Position numbers and translations under genes: made by a program. DNA of 64,000 bases. Source: Fructilactobacillus carniphilus (GTDB taxonomy: Bacteria; Bacillota; Bacilli; Lactobacillales; Lactobacillaceae). The notes beneath the pieces were generated by a model that saw nothing but the letters and a program-made list of their open reading frames with translations, was not told the origin of the DNA and ran no database searches. The first letter of the stretch is position 1, and each line of letters starts with the position of its first letter. Positions 8,515 to 17,068 of the stretch are shown in pieces. The stretch covers positions 1 to 64,000 of the forward strand of contig NZ_CP097121.1 in NCBI RefSeq assembly GCF_024029675.1. Reading direction: 5' to 3'.

Positions 8515-10434
8515 TTACCAAATTTTTACTCGTTTATCTGGTTCGAGGTACATCCCGTCACCGGGTTGCACGTTAAAGGTCGTGTAGAAGTCATCGAGGT
8601 TCTTGACTTGGACCGTAGCTCGTAATGGACCAGGAGCGTGCACGTCGACCGTGAGGAGCAGGTTTTGGTACTCAGGCGTTGCTTTCATCCGCCAGATCCG
8701 GGCCCAGTTCGTAAAGAACTCGTAGAGATCGGCGTCCGCTTCTTCCTTCGTGGCCGCTTCCGCACAGCTTAAACCACCGGCATCGGCGATGTTTTCAGAA
8801 ACGGTCAGCTTCCCGTTTACTTTCCCACCGGCGTACGGAAGACCGTCGAATTCAGCAATCATCTGTTGGGCCAATTCTTCAAAGTGTTCATGGTCGGCTT
8901 TCGTCCACCAGTTATTCATGTTTCCAAATTCATCAAAGAGGGAACCGTTGTTATCAAAAGCGTGCGAGATTTCGTGTGCGATGACTGATCCAATCCCCCC
9001 GTAGTTAGCACTTGCCGATTGATCCAGGCTATAGAATGGCGCCTGCAAGATGGCAGCGGGGAAGACAATGATGTTTTTGAACGGGTGGTAGTAGGCGTTC
9101 ACCGTGTTGGCGCTCATTTCCCATTTTTCCCGTTCGACCGGTTGGTTCCACTTGGAGAAGGTTTCCTTAGTTTCTAAGTAGTCGAAGTGGAGCAGGTTCG
9201 GTAATAAGCCGGCTGCTTTGTCGACTTTAAATTGTTGGTAAATTGGATCGAGTTGGTCGGGGTAACCCACTTGAATTCCCAGGCTCTTGAGCTTCTTGAT
9301 GGCCATTTGCTTGGTGTCGTCACCCAACCACTCGTTGTTTGCGAGGCGTTGTTCGTAGATGTCAATCATCTTTTCGACCATGTGGTGGACGTCAGCCTTC
9401 GCTTGGGGACCAAAGTACTTCTTCCCATAGTAGTCACCCACAACGTGTTTAAAGGTCCCAGAGGCCAAGTAAAAGGCAGCTTTTTCGGGTTTAGCGGCTT
9501 CCTTTTTTCCCGAGAGGGCCCGACTAAATTGACCACCAACCTGGCGGAATTCTTCCGAAAGGGCACCCGCGAGGCCATTCACCGTTTTAACTAACATCCA
9601 GGCCTTGAATTTTGCAAAGTTGTCCGGCGTCAGCAAGTCGTTCAGGTGTTTAAAGAACTCGGGTTCCGTCACGATGATTTTTTCTGGAATGGCCCCAACG
9701 AGACCTTTGACCGCTTGTTTCAGGTCCAGTGCACTCGTTGAAGCGGCTAATTCATCCGTGGTGTAAGGATTGTAGGTCTTGCTAATGTCAGCGGCTTCTT
9801 CGGCTGATTTTACGTGGGGCGCAATTTGGGAGTCAAAGTCCTTGGCAGCTGCCACTAGTTCCTGCGCTTGGTCTGCTGGGTAGCCAGCCAGGGTTAGGAG
9901 CTGTTCACTCATCTTGGTGAAGATTGGCATTAACTGGTCGTAAGCCGGGTTATCGTCTTCATAGTAGGTTTTGTCCGGTAAAAAGAGGCTTGGACTCCCG
10001 GCAAAGAGGGCGTTAACCTGCGCGTTCTTCATGTCGGCGTCAATGTCAAAGTCCAACGGAGCGGGGAAGCCGGTTAAAATCCAGTCGGCCAGTTGGTCGT
10101 TCAGATCCGCGTAGTCCGTGAGCTTTTCAATTTGATCTAGGCGCGGTTGTAAGGGAGTAGCCCCATCTTGATCCCGACGCTTGAAATCCATCGCTAATTG
10201 ATAAAACTTCACGTATTCCTGGAGTTCCGGCGTGTTCGCTGGCAAGGTTCCGTTCGCTAACGCATCAGAATCGTGCATTAAGGTTTTTTCGATGCCATCG
10301 ACAAGATCCATGAAACCACCCACGGAGGAGTGGTCCCCCGGAATGGTGGCTTGTTTGACCCAGGCGCCGTTCACGGCCGCGTAGAGATCATCTTTAATTT
10401 CCGCTTGATTCACGGGAAAATCAGCTTGTGCCAT
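8515..10434 (-). CDS. pepO: Endopeptidase O, M13 (neprilysin) family
   Basis: A zinc endopeptidase of 639 residues, the usual length of lactococcal and lactobacillus PepO. It has no signal peptide, so it is an intracellular enzyme that cuts oligopeptides imported during growth on protein. The zinc site is HEISH at residues 487-491, with the third ligand in ENIADAGG. The substrate-binding NAYY motif and the following IVFPAAILQ strand are intact, and the C-terminus has the family-typical W. AGAAGGA precedes the ATG. It is probably monocistronic, bounded by hairpin terminators on both sides. Confidence 0.95.
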   Translation of the reverse strand: MAQADFPVNQAEIKDDLYAAVNGAWVKQATIPGDHSSVGGFMDLVDGIEKTLMHDSDALANGTLPANTPELQEYVKFYQLAMDFKRRDQDGATPLQPRLDQIEKLTDYADLNDQLADWILTGFPAPLDFDIDADMKNAQVNALFAGSPSLFLPDKTYYEDDNPAYDQLMPIFTKMSEQLLTLAGYPADQAQELVAAAKDFDSQIAPHVKSAEEAADISKTYNPYTTDELAASTSALDLKQAVKGLVGAIPEKIIVTEPEFFKHLNDLLTPDNFAKFKAWMLVKTVNGLAGALSEEFRQVGGQFSRALSGKKEAAKPEKAAFYLASGTFKHVVGDYYGKKYFGPQAKADVHHMVEKMIDIYEQRLANNEWLGDDTKQMAIKKLKSLGIQVGYPDQLDPIYQQFKVDKAAGLLPNLLHFDYLETKETFSKWNQPVEREKWEMSANTVNAYYHPFKNIIVFPAAILQAPFYSLDQSASANYGGIGSVIAHEISHAFDNNGSLFDEFGNMNNWWTKADHEHFEELAQQMIAEFDGLPYAGGKVNGKLTVSENIADAGGLSCAEAATKEEADADLYEFFTNWARIWRMKATPEYQNLLLTVDVHAPGPLRATVQVKNLDDFYTTFNVQPGDGMYLEPDKRVKIW

Positions 10435-10477
10435 AAAAAGTCCTTCTTTCTTTAGGTAGGTTATGGGCTATCTTACC

Positions 10478-10516
10478 AAAAAACGGTGGTTAAGGACAAC
10501 TTAACCACCGTTTTTT
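10478..10516. terminator. Terminator of the glycine-betaine importer operon
   Basis: A 16-bp perfect stem (AAAAAACGGTGGTTAA / TTAACCACCGTTTTTT) with a 7-base loop lies immediately downstream of the betaine-binding protein gene and upstream of pepO. Confidence 0.9.
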
Positions 10517-10525
10517 CGGATTTAT

Positions 10526-11434
10526 TTACTTTTTCAGGTCTTCAATCGAGTTAATGTTCTTCATGTACTTCGGAACGGCTAGGCCGACCTTGGCACCCGG
10601 ACAGTTAACGCCCACGACTTCGACTTGGTTCTTGAACTTCTGGTATAACGGGCCAGAGGTAACGGGAAGCCAAGCAGCCGTCGTGACGTCCGCTGAACCA
10701 CGGGCAATTGAAGCCCATTCTGGTTGAGCTTCCATCGCGGAGATGGTAACCTTGTAACCCTTATCCCGCAGGATTTGGGCCGTTACGTTAGTTGAGGCAA
10801 TCGCGTCATCCCAAGTAACGTACGTCATCCGCACTTGCTTGCCGTGTCCGTCTGGCACGCCTTCGGTCCATTTAGCGACTTCCTTCGGATGGTCCTTAAT
10901 GAACTTCTTGGCGGTCTTTTGCGGATCCGCACCCTTAAAGTTAGCGTACATGACGTCACCCATCATGTTGGAATTCCATTTGAATTGCTGGAAGAATTTG
11001 TAGGCGCCGGGATTGTCCTTTTGGAAGCCCTTGCGAGCCACCGTGTTAATTTGTTCAGATTTTCCGTAGACACCCTTCGGATCCTTCAAGAACTTAATTG
11101 GGTATTTTTTAAACATCCAGTGCGGTTGCCAGGCGGTCACCACGATGGGTTGTTTGTACTTAATTGACTTTTCCAGTTGGCTACACATCGCAGCGGTGGA
11201 ACTGGTTTGTAACTGCCAGTTTTGTTGCTTTAAGCCGTAAGCAGGAATGGCCTTTTGTGTCGAAGCCATGATTCCGGCTCCGGCATCAATCCCGGTGATG
11301 GTTTCATGCACCTGGGGACCAACCGGTTTGTTGGCATCATACTTCTTCGGCGTGACGCTGCAGGCCGAGAGCATGATGGTTAAGCAACTCACTCCGATGA
11401 AGCCAAGGAAGAGTTTTAACTTTTTGTTTTTCAT
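10526..11434 (-). CDS. gbuC: Glycine betaine/proline betaine-binding lipoprotein
   Basis: The solute-binding component of an osmoprotectant ABC importer (OpuAC family), 302 residues. It has a lipoprotein signal peptide with lipobox LSAC (Cys25), so it is anchored outside the membrane. Several tryptophans fit the aromatic cage that binds quaternary ammonium groups: WQPHWMF, TYVTWDD, QPEWASI and TAAWLP. It is the last gene of the three-gene minus-strand operon and is separated from the permease by 16 bases. The symbol follows Listeria usage. The same system is called opuA or choS elsewhere, and choline or carnitine as substrate cannot be excluded. Confidence 0.9.
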   Translation of the reverse strand: MKNKKLKLFLGFIGVSCLTIMLSACSVTPKKYDANKPVGPQVHETITGIDAGAGIMASTQKAIPAYGLKQQNWQLQTSSTAAMCSQLEKSIKYKQPIVVTAWQPHWMFKKYPIKFLKDPKGVYGKSEQINTVARKGFQKDNPGAYKFFQQFKWNSNMMGDVMYANFKGADPQKTAKKFIKDHPKEVAKWTEGVPDGHGKQVRMTYVTWDDAIASTNVTAQILRDKGYKVTISAMEAQPEWASIARGSADVTTAAWLPVTSGPLYQKFKNQVEVVGVNCPGAKVGLAVPKYMKNINSIEDLKK

Positions 11435-11450
11435 CTAACCGCTCCCTTCT

Positions 11451-12326
11451 TTATTTGTTGTGGGATTGGTTGCTACCACTAACCCCTTCGGATAAGCGGT
11501 CTAGGATAATTGCAAGAATAACGATGGCAATTCCGGCAGCAAAACCAGCCCCTGCATCGTTGCGACCAACAGCGAAGTAAACCAGTGAACCAAGACCCAG
11601 GGTCCCAATCATGGAAGCAATTACGACCATGGAGAGGGCTAACATCATTCCTTGGTTAATTCCGGAAATGATGGTGGTCCGGGCTAACGGTAATTCCACC
11701 TTGAACAGTTTTTGCCATGGGGTACAACCAAAGGAAACCGCTGCTTCTTCAAGGTCAGCGGGAACTTGTTGAATCCCTAAGCAGGTCGTGCTAACGATTG
11801 GTGGTAACGAGAAAATCACAGATGCAACCACTCCGGGTACCATTCCGATTCCGAATAAAGCTACGGCTGGAATCAAGTACACGAAGGCGGGCATGGTCTG
11901 CATGAAGGAGAGGATGGGACGCACGATGACGTTCACTGTGTGGCTCTTAGCCATCCAAATTCCCAGTGGCACCCCAATGACGATGATGATTAAACTGGTT
12001 GCTAACACCAACGTCAACGTTTGGGTCATTTCGTGCCAGTAACCTTGGTTCCAGATTAAACCGAGTCCTAATGCTTCAAAAATCATGAAGCCCCAGTGCT
12101 TGGTTTTTCTAAGGATAAACCAGGTTAACAGTAAAATTAAAATGATAAAGAGCCATGCTGGAAAGAGGTCTAAGACCCATTGGATGGCATCTAAAATTGC
12201 ACCAATTCCCGCGGTTAAGGCGTTAAAGAAGCCGGCAAACCCGGTTAACCAAGTTACAAATGCGTTAATCCACTTGGCGAGGGGAATGGCAGGAATTCCG
12301 CTTAAAATTGTCAGAAAACTACTCAT
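11451..12326 (-). CDS. gbuB: Glycine betaine/proline betaine ABC transporter permease
   Basis: Integral membrane component of the betaine importer. It has about six to seven membrane helices and the inner-membrane permease loop EEAAVSFGCTPWQKLFKVELPLA, the contact site for the ATPase. The ATG at 12326 (MSSFLTILSG) is preferred over one seven codons upstream because AAGGAGG lies about 9 bases before it. The start overlaps the end of the ATPase gene by 8 bases, so the two are coupled. Unlike lactococcal OpuABC, the substrate-binding domain is encoded by a separate gene. Confidence 0.9.
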   Translation of the reverse strand: MSSFLTILSGIPAIPLAKWINAFVTWLTGFAGFFNALTAGIGAILDAIQWVLDLFPAWLFIILILLLTWFILRKTKHWGFMIFEALGLGLIWNQGYWHEMTQTLTLVLATSLIIIVIGVPLGIWMAKSHTVNVIVRPILSFMQTMPAFVYLIPAVALFGIGMVPGVVASVIFSLPPIVSTTCLGIQQVPADLEEAAVSFGCTPWQKLFKVELPLARTTIISGINQGMMLALSMVVIASMIGTLGLGSLVYFAVGRNDAGAGFAAGIAIVILAIILDRLSEGVSGSNQSHNK

Positions 12327-13542
12327 GATCAGCGCCTCCTTCGTCATCAGTATCAGAGCCAGACATTGCTTCTAGAATGGTACTCCGGAGGATGATTCCT
12401 TCGAGGCGACCATCATTATCAACCACTGCGTATGGTAGTGGTGACTTCGAAATTTTTTCGAAGAGTTCCGCAATCGGCGTGTCAGGACTAGTCTTTGGCA
12501 GACCAGCATTTACGATCTGCTTCATGTCCCGTTGATTACTTTCAATCAGTTTAATCACGTCATCGGCATCAATCAGACCGACTAAACGTTGTTGGTCATC
12601 CACAGCAAAGATACTGGAGATGTGATCTTCTTTCATGCGTCGCAGAGCCAGCTTTGGTCCATCCTTTTCGATGTTAATCGTGTTCGGGTGAATCATGACG
12701 TTTCCGGCCGTTAAGATCTTCGAACGGTCCACGTTTTGAATGAACTTCTTGACGTAGTCGTTCTTGGGATGCGTTAACAGGTCTTCTGGCGTATCGATTT
12801 GCACCACGTCCCCATCGTGCATCATCAAAATCCGATCTCCGATGCGCAGGGCTTCGTTTAAATCGTGGCTAATGAAGATGATGGTCTTGTGCAACTTGTG
12901 TTGCAGGTCAATCAGTTCGTCTTGCATGTCGCGTCGGTTTAACGGATCCAAAGCGGAGAATGCTTCGTCCATGAGCAGGATGTCAGGGTCATTGGTGATG
13001 GCCCGAGCTAACCCGACCCGTTGTTGCATCCCACCGGATAGTTCGCTCGGCAGCTGGTTATCGTAACCCTTCAAGCCCACCATTTCCAGTGATTCGTGCG
13101 CTTTCTTTTCCCGTTCGTCCTTGGCAATGCCTTGAACTTCTAAACCGAAGGCAGCGTTTTCTAACACCGTCCGGTCGGGTAAGAGGGCAAAGCCTTGAAA
13201 GACCATGCTCATTTTCTTCCGTCGCAGTTCCAGCAACCCCTTTTTGTCGAGTTGCATGATGTTTTCACCGTCGACGTAGATGGTTCCCAGCGTTGGTTCG
13301 ATCAATCGGTTAAACATCCGGAGCATCGTGGACTTTCCGGAACCAGAAAGTCCCATGATAACAAAGATTTCGTTGTCATTAATGGTGAAATTAGCGTTAT
13401 CCACCCCGACGGTACTACCGGTTTTGGCGAGGATTTCCGCCTTACTTTTTCCTTCAGATAAAAGCTCTTGTGCTTTATTGATGTGCGAACCAAATATTTT
13501 GGTTAAGTGGTCCACTTTGATCTTTTCTCGATTTTCTGTCAC
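12319..13542 (-). CDS. gbuA: Glycine betaine/proline betaine ABC transporter ATPase with CBS domains
   Basis: A 407-residue ATPase of the OpuAA/ProV type. It has Walker A GLSGSGKST, signature LSGGMQQRVGLARA, Walker B ILLMDEAFSALDP and a switch His in ISHDLNEA. After about residue 265 come two CBS repeats (around 275-330 and 345-395), which in this family sense ionic strength and gate transport. An Asp/Glu-rich tail (SDTDDEGGADHE) follows, similar in character to the anionic tail known to tune the osmotic response. It is first in the operon, after a promoter with a palindromic spacer. Confidence 0.93.
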   Translation of the reverse strand: MTENREKIKVDHLTKIFGSHINKAQELLSEGKSKAEILAKTGSTVGVDNANFTINDNEIFVIMGLSGSGKSTMLRMFNRLIEPTLGTIYVDGENIMQLDKKGLLELRRKKMSMVFQGFALLPDRTVLENAAFGLEVQGIAKDEREKKAHESLEMVGLKGYDNQLPSELSGGMQQRVGLARAITNDPDILLMDEAFSALDPLNRRDMQDELIDLQHKLHKTIIFISHDLNEALRIGDRILMMHDGDVVQIDTPEDLLTHPKNDYVKKFIQNVDRSKILTAGNVMIHPNTINIEKDGPKLALRRMKEDHISSIFAVDDQQRLVGLIDADDVIKLIESNQRDMKQIVNAGLPKTSPDTPIAELFEKISKSPLPYAVVDNDGRLEGIILRSTILEAMSGSDTDDEGGADHE

Positions 13543-13601
13543 AGAACTTCTCCTTTCATATCCAGGGCAAAATTTAAAATTAAATAAAGAACCCTCTATC
13601 T

Positions 13602-13631
13602 AACATAACAAGTTCTTGTTTGGCTTGTCAA
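13602..13631 (-). promoter_or_regulatory. Promoter of the betaine importer with a palindrome in the spacer
   Basis: On the minus strand TTGACA (plus 13626-13631) and TATGTT (plus 13602-13607) are separated by 18 bases. The spacer contains the palindrome AACAAG-TT-CTTGTT (13607-13620). A repressor bound there would block RNA polymerase. Osmoprotectant operons in lactic acid bacteria are known to be controlled by repressors such as BusR, but a match to a specific regulator is not claimed. Confidence 0.6.
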
Positions 13632-13742
13632 ATAAAGACCGGTTAAAAACGGCGAGATAGGGGGATTTTATTGGCATTTTACGGATTAAATTAGTTACAG
13701 TTAATGATAAGGTTCGGATTTTTGGAAAGGCTTACATGGTAA

Positions 13743-14441
13743 TTACATGAAGTAATCCAGCATGATGCCGACGAAGTAGTGAATGAACATCGTCAGAATG
13801 CCGACAATCACGTTGCGGATGATGGCGATTTTGACCAGTCCGTTTCCGAGCTTGGCACTTAAGAACCCCGTTAAGGCGACGGCAATGATGACAGCGACAA
13901 TCGTTCCTTCCCACTTGATGGGTCCTGGTAAGAGGGTCATGGCGAGCAACGGTAGGGTGCCCCCGGCGGCCGCGGAAACTAAGGATGAGAAGGCCGCGGA
14001 CCACGGACTCATGTATTGACCAATTTGCAGGTCGTATTTGACCGATACCAGGGTTTGTAACGGGCTCTTTTTCAGGAGGTCATCGGCAATTTCAGTGGCC
14101 GTGGCGGCTGAAATTCCTCTCCCTTGGTAATAATTAATCACGTCCTGGCGTTCCCCGGCGTAGTCGGTTTCTAAGAGCCGTTTTTCTTCTGCCACAGCTG
14201 ATTCTTCCGTATCTCGTTGGGAACTAACCGAGGCGTATTCGCCACCGGCCATCGAAAAGGCACAGGCTAACAGGTCGGACAACCCGGCGATGAAGATGGT
14301 AAACGGATTGGTGGTGGCGACTCCGACGGAGAACAGGACGCCGACAACGGTTAGAATTCCGTCGTTTGAGCCCAGCACCCCCGCTCGTAAGTTATTGAGT
14401 TTTTCATCCATTGATTGTTTTTGTTTGGTTTTCTTTTTCAT
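13743..14441 (-). CDS. VIT/CCC1-family membrane transporter, second copy
   Basis: A 232-residue member of the vacuolar iron transporter (VIT1/CCC1) family, which moves Fe(II) or Mn(II). It has the family pattern: a cytosolic N-terminus, then LRAGVLGSNDGILTVVG (first helix), a helix ending in AGGEYASVSSQRD, a cytosolic metal-binding-like helical hairpin (about 80-135, rich in Glu and Asp) and three C-terminal membrane helices. It follows a paralogue with a 15-base gap and is probably co-transcribed. Direction and substrate are unknown in bacteria, and a role in iron or manganese detoxification is inferred. The PerR-like regulator nearby at 16514 makes a metal/oxidative link plausible. Confidence 0.88.
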   Translation of the reverse strand: MKKKTKQKQSMDEKLNNLRAGVLGSNDGILTVVGVLFSVGVATTNPFTIFIAGLSDLLACAFSMAGGEYASVSSQRDTEESAVAEEKRLLETDYAGERQDVINYYQGRGISAATATEIADDLLKKSPLQTLVSVKYDLQIGQYMSPWSAAFSSLVSAAAGGTLPLLAMTLLPGPIKWEGTIVAVIIAVALTGFLSAKLGNGLVKIAIIRNVIVGILTMFIHYFVGIMLDYFM

Positions 14442-14456
14442 GCTGATTTCTCCCTT

Positions 14457-15152
14457 CTAATCCACCAAGCCCACGAGGGCCCCGATCAGGTAGGTAACGG
14501 ACATCGTCACGACTCCGGAAATTACGTTGCGGAGCACGGCTTTAAAGCGGTTGGCTTTACTCAAAAGAGCGGCAAGATAGCCGGTAATGGCGAGGGCGAT
14601 AATCACGGCTACGAAGGTGGTTACGATGTGCCAGTTGGCGGATCCGATGAAGATAGAAATTAACGGAAGGAGTGATCCTAGCGGAAAGGAAATCAAGGAT
14701 GCAATTGCTGCCGCATAGGGACTGGTAAACTTACTCGGGTCAAAGGCGTAGCGTTCCCGCACGACGGTCGTTAAGGCATCATCGTTCATCATTTCACTGG
14801 TAGCCTTGTGGGCGAGGGTCTGATTCATGCCCGTTTGCCGGTACTTATTCTCGACGTAGTTGAACTGGGCTTGATAATCAGTGTCCAGCGCCGTTTTGAC
14901 GGTCGCAATCGCTTGGCGTTCAGAGTCCTTTTGACTGTTCACCGATACGTATTCTCCCATTGACATGGAAACCGTGCCGGCTAACATCCCAGCTAATCCT
15001 GAGATCAGGATCGCCCAGTTACTGGTCGAAGCGCCAGCCACTCCAAGCACAATTCCAGCAATGGAGAGAATTCCATCGTTAGCGCCCATCACGCTCGCCC
15101 GGAGCACGTTAATCTTTTGGGCAAGTGAAAACTGCTTTTTTTGCTTTACCAT
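14457..15152 (-). CDS. VIT/CCC1-family membrane transporter, first copy
   Basis: A 231-residue paralogue of the next gene with the same architecture: LRASVMGANDGILSIAG, then MSMGEYVSVNSQKDSE, a soluble helical insert (about 85-140) and the C-terminal helices. Its own start is preceded by CTGAGGAATAC. The tandem arrangement suggests duplication or a heteromeric transporter. The substrate (Fe or Mn) is inferred from the family only. Confidence 0.88.
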   Translation of the reverse strand: MVKQKKQFSLAQKINVLRASVMGANDGILSIAGIVLGVAGASTSNWAILISGLAGMLAGTVSMSMGEYVSVNSQKDSERQAIATVKTALDTDYQAQFNYVENKYRQTGMNQTLAHKATSEMMNDDALTTVVRERYAFDPSKFTSPYAAAIASLISFPLGSLLPLISIFIGSANWHIVTTFVAVIIALAITGYLAALLSKANRFKAVLRNVISGVVTMSVTYLIGALVGLVD

Positions 15153-15239
15153 GTATTCCTCAGTCCTTTATAAAGTTTATAATTTTATAACAGATATATT
15201 TTAACTCGTTTGCCTAGATTAGTAAAGGGCTAAATAAAA

Positions 15240-15267
15240 AAACCTTCCGCAGTAATGCGCAAGGTTT
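15240..15267 (-). terminator. Terminator of the DUF3290-DUF421 gene
   Basis: On the minus strand AAACCTT-GCGC...TGCG-AAGGTTT forms a stem with a short loop and is followed by TTTTTTTAT. It lies just after the stop at 15281. Confidence 0.75.
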
Positions 15268-15280
15268 AGTGAAATGGTGC

Positions 15281-16417
15281 TTATAGGATTTTTCTGTTAG
15301 TCGGGTATAAGACCAAGTTTAACTGATGATCTTGGTATTGACCCAGGTAAACCTGTTTCAGAGAGACGTGTTGTTCATTCAGTAACTGTTTGATTTCTTC
15401 TGGATCTAAGTTGAACCGTTTCATGGCTGGCAAGTCAACCTGACCGTCAGTAATTAAGGGGTAGTTTTGGGATTCGTCATCGTCAAAGGTAGTAATGGTT
15501 AACTGTCCGTTTTGTTCCAGCGTGGCGTTTTTGACGTTGCTAAAGTCATTGACCCCGTTGCTCCGGAGCTTAAAGGACAGCTCGTTGGCGTTAATTCCAT
15601 TTTTTAGAGCCCGTTTAACGTTTACTTTTCCGTTATCAATTAAGACCTGCGGGGCTCCGTTGATAACGGTATCCAGTATATTACTTTGACTGGTTAGGTA
15701 CTTAATGGCGAAGACGATAATTGACCAGATTAGCAGGATGGCGACGAACTGGAGCACGGTAATCTGAGAATTATAGATGACACCTCCGATAATTCCCCCC
15801 AGAATATAGTTTTGTAACTGGTCGAGGGCGTTTGATGGGGCCAGGTTTCCTTTCCCCGACAGGTTAATCTGCAAGACAATCATAATTAATCCGACGATGA
15901 ATTTGAGGGCGACAGAGGCATAGTCAATCCCGTTGCTACTATTGTTACCCCAGAATTTAAACTGCCCCTTATAGACGTAACTGGGCTTGTTCACCAATTT
16001 GGTTTCTTGAATACTATAGTTGGTTTTGTCGTTATTCATGTGGACCAAGTAGAAGTGCTTGCCCAGTTTAATGGTCATGCCGTCACTTAGAACGTTACTG
16101 CTGGAATAAACCTGGTCCAGCGGTACGTGCTTTTGTTTTGCCAACGTTTTTAGAACCTGGACGGTTTGTCCCGTTTGACTATCGCTACTGCGCTGGTTGT
16201 TAAAGCGGCTGACCTGCATGACAATTACGAGGGCTCCGACGAGCGAAACCAAAATAAAGAGGTTCCGGAACCGAAAGTCATTTTGATTGCGGTAATAAAA
16301 GTAACCGGTGATTAACATGATGGCAGCCACAAAAACGATTAGACCGATGTAAAAGTAGTTGACAGCGCTGAAATTATTAATCAGGTACTGATAAGAATAA
16401 AGGTTCAAAACGTTCAC
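15281..16417 (-). CDS. DUF3290-DUF421 fusion membrane protein
   Basis: A 378-residue membrane protein. The first half (about 1-145) fits DUF3290: two membrane helices near 20-40 and 52-68, then a small extracytoplasmic domain. The second half (about 165-378) fits DUF421/YetF: helices near 165-185 and 200-240, then a soluble region with the characteristic INGAPQVLIDNGKVNVKRAL strand and a second repeat (TTFDDDESQNYPLI ... DLPAMKR). The two families usually occur as neighbouring genes in lactobacilli, while here one continuous reading frame covers both. The function of both domains is unknown. Family names are from memory of motifs, so the assignment is moderate. Confidence 0.75.
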   Translation of the reverse strand: MNVLNLYSYQYLINNFSAVNYFYIGLIVFVAAIMLITGYFYYRNQNDFRFRNLFILVSLVGALVIVMQVSRFNNQRSSDSQTGQTVQVLKTLAKQKHVPLDQVYSSSNVLSDGMTIKLGKHFYLVHMNNDKTNYSIQETKLVNKPSYVYKGQFKFWGNNSSNGIDYASVALKFIVGLIMIVLQINLSGKGNLAPSNALDQLQNYILGGIIGGVIYNSQITVLQFVAILLIWSIIVFAIKYLTSQSNILDTVINGAPQVLIDNGKVNVKRALKNGINANELSFKLRSNGVNDFSNVKNATLEQNGQLTITTFDDDESQNYPLITDGQVDLPAMKRFNLDPEEIKQLLNEQHVSLKQVYLGQYQDHQLNLVLYPTNRKIL

Positions 16418-16471
16418 CTCTGTAATTAAGTTTAGTTTGGTTATACTGCTACTTTAACCTAATTGCGTGGT

Positions 16472-16502
16472 AAAAAAAAGCCCATTGCGAACCGCAACGG
16501 AC
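16472..16502 (-). terminator. Terminator of the Fur-family gene
   Basis: On the minus strand CCGTTGCG/CGCAATGG form a stem with a short loop followed by CTTTTTTTT, immediately after the perR-like gene. Confidence 0.75.
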
Positions 16503-16513
16503 AAATTGATAAA

Positions 16514-16969
16514 TTATTTTTGTTCAGCTTTTTCTTTGGCTTGACATTCGGAACAAACCCCGTGAATTTCTACGTTCGTAACCTTCGGATCAAAGCCCTT
16601 CTCCTTAGCTAAGTCCATGAAGTGTTCGTTAATCTTGTCAAACTCGGGATCATCAATGTCGATAATCTTGTTGCACCGGTCGCAAGTAGCGTGGAGGTGC
16701 GGGTGGTCAAAGAAGTCGTACCGGTAACCACCATCGGAACTTGGCATTTCGATGATGAGGTTTAGCTTCTTGAATAAACGGAGGTTGTTATAAACCGTGG
16801 CCATACTGAGGTTCGGGAAGGTTTTTTCCAAGATATGGAAAATCGTTTCCACGGACGGATGGTCATCCGTTTCAATCATGTACTTCAAAATAATTTGTCG
16901 TTGTGGCGTAATGCGAACGTTGTTCTCCTTTAAACGTTCCATTGCCTGATCATAACGCTTGTCTGTCAT
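16514..16969 (-). CDS. perR: Fur-family regulator, PerR-like
   Basis: A 151-residue metal-dependent repressor. The winged-helix domain spans about 1-85 (ITPQRQIILKYM, ATVYNNLRLFKKL). The dimerisation domain carries a structural zinc site of two CxxC pairs, CDRC and CSEC. The regulatory site has the residues expected of PerR (His in DDHPSVE, Asp in YRYDFF, His-x-His in HPHLH, Asp in IDIDDPE), which fits an H2O2-sensing Fe/Mn repressor rather than Fur. Its targets cannot be read here, but two putative iron/manganese transporters lie nearby. An AT-rich TATAAT lies upstream. Confidence 0.85.
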   Translation of the reverse strand: MTDKRYDQAMERLKENNVRITPQRQIILKYMIETDDHPSVETIFHILEKTFPNLSMATVYNNLRLFKKLNLIIEMPSSDGGYRYDFFDHPHLHATCDRCNKIIDIDDPEFDKINEHFMDLAKEKGFDPKVTNVEIHGVCSECQAKEKAEQK

Positions 16970-17068
16970 TTGAATGACACCTCTTTCTTAAAACTTAAAA
17001 ATAATGGAAAACCACGAAACCTAATTATATCATAGTCGGTTACTAGACCAGATTTCAAGTAATAACGT

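Noticed and set aside
9232..9594. Open frame antisense to pepO
   Set aside because: No RBS and no recognisable protein; pepO on the other strand is complete.
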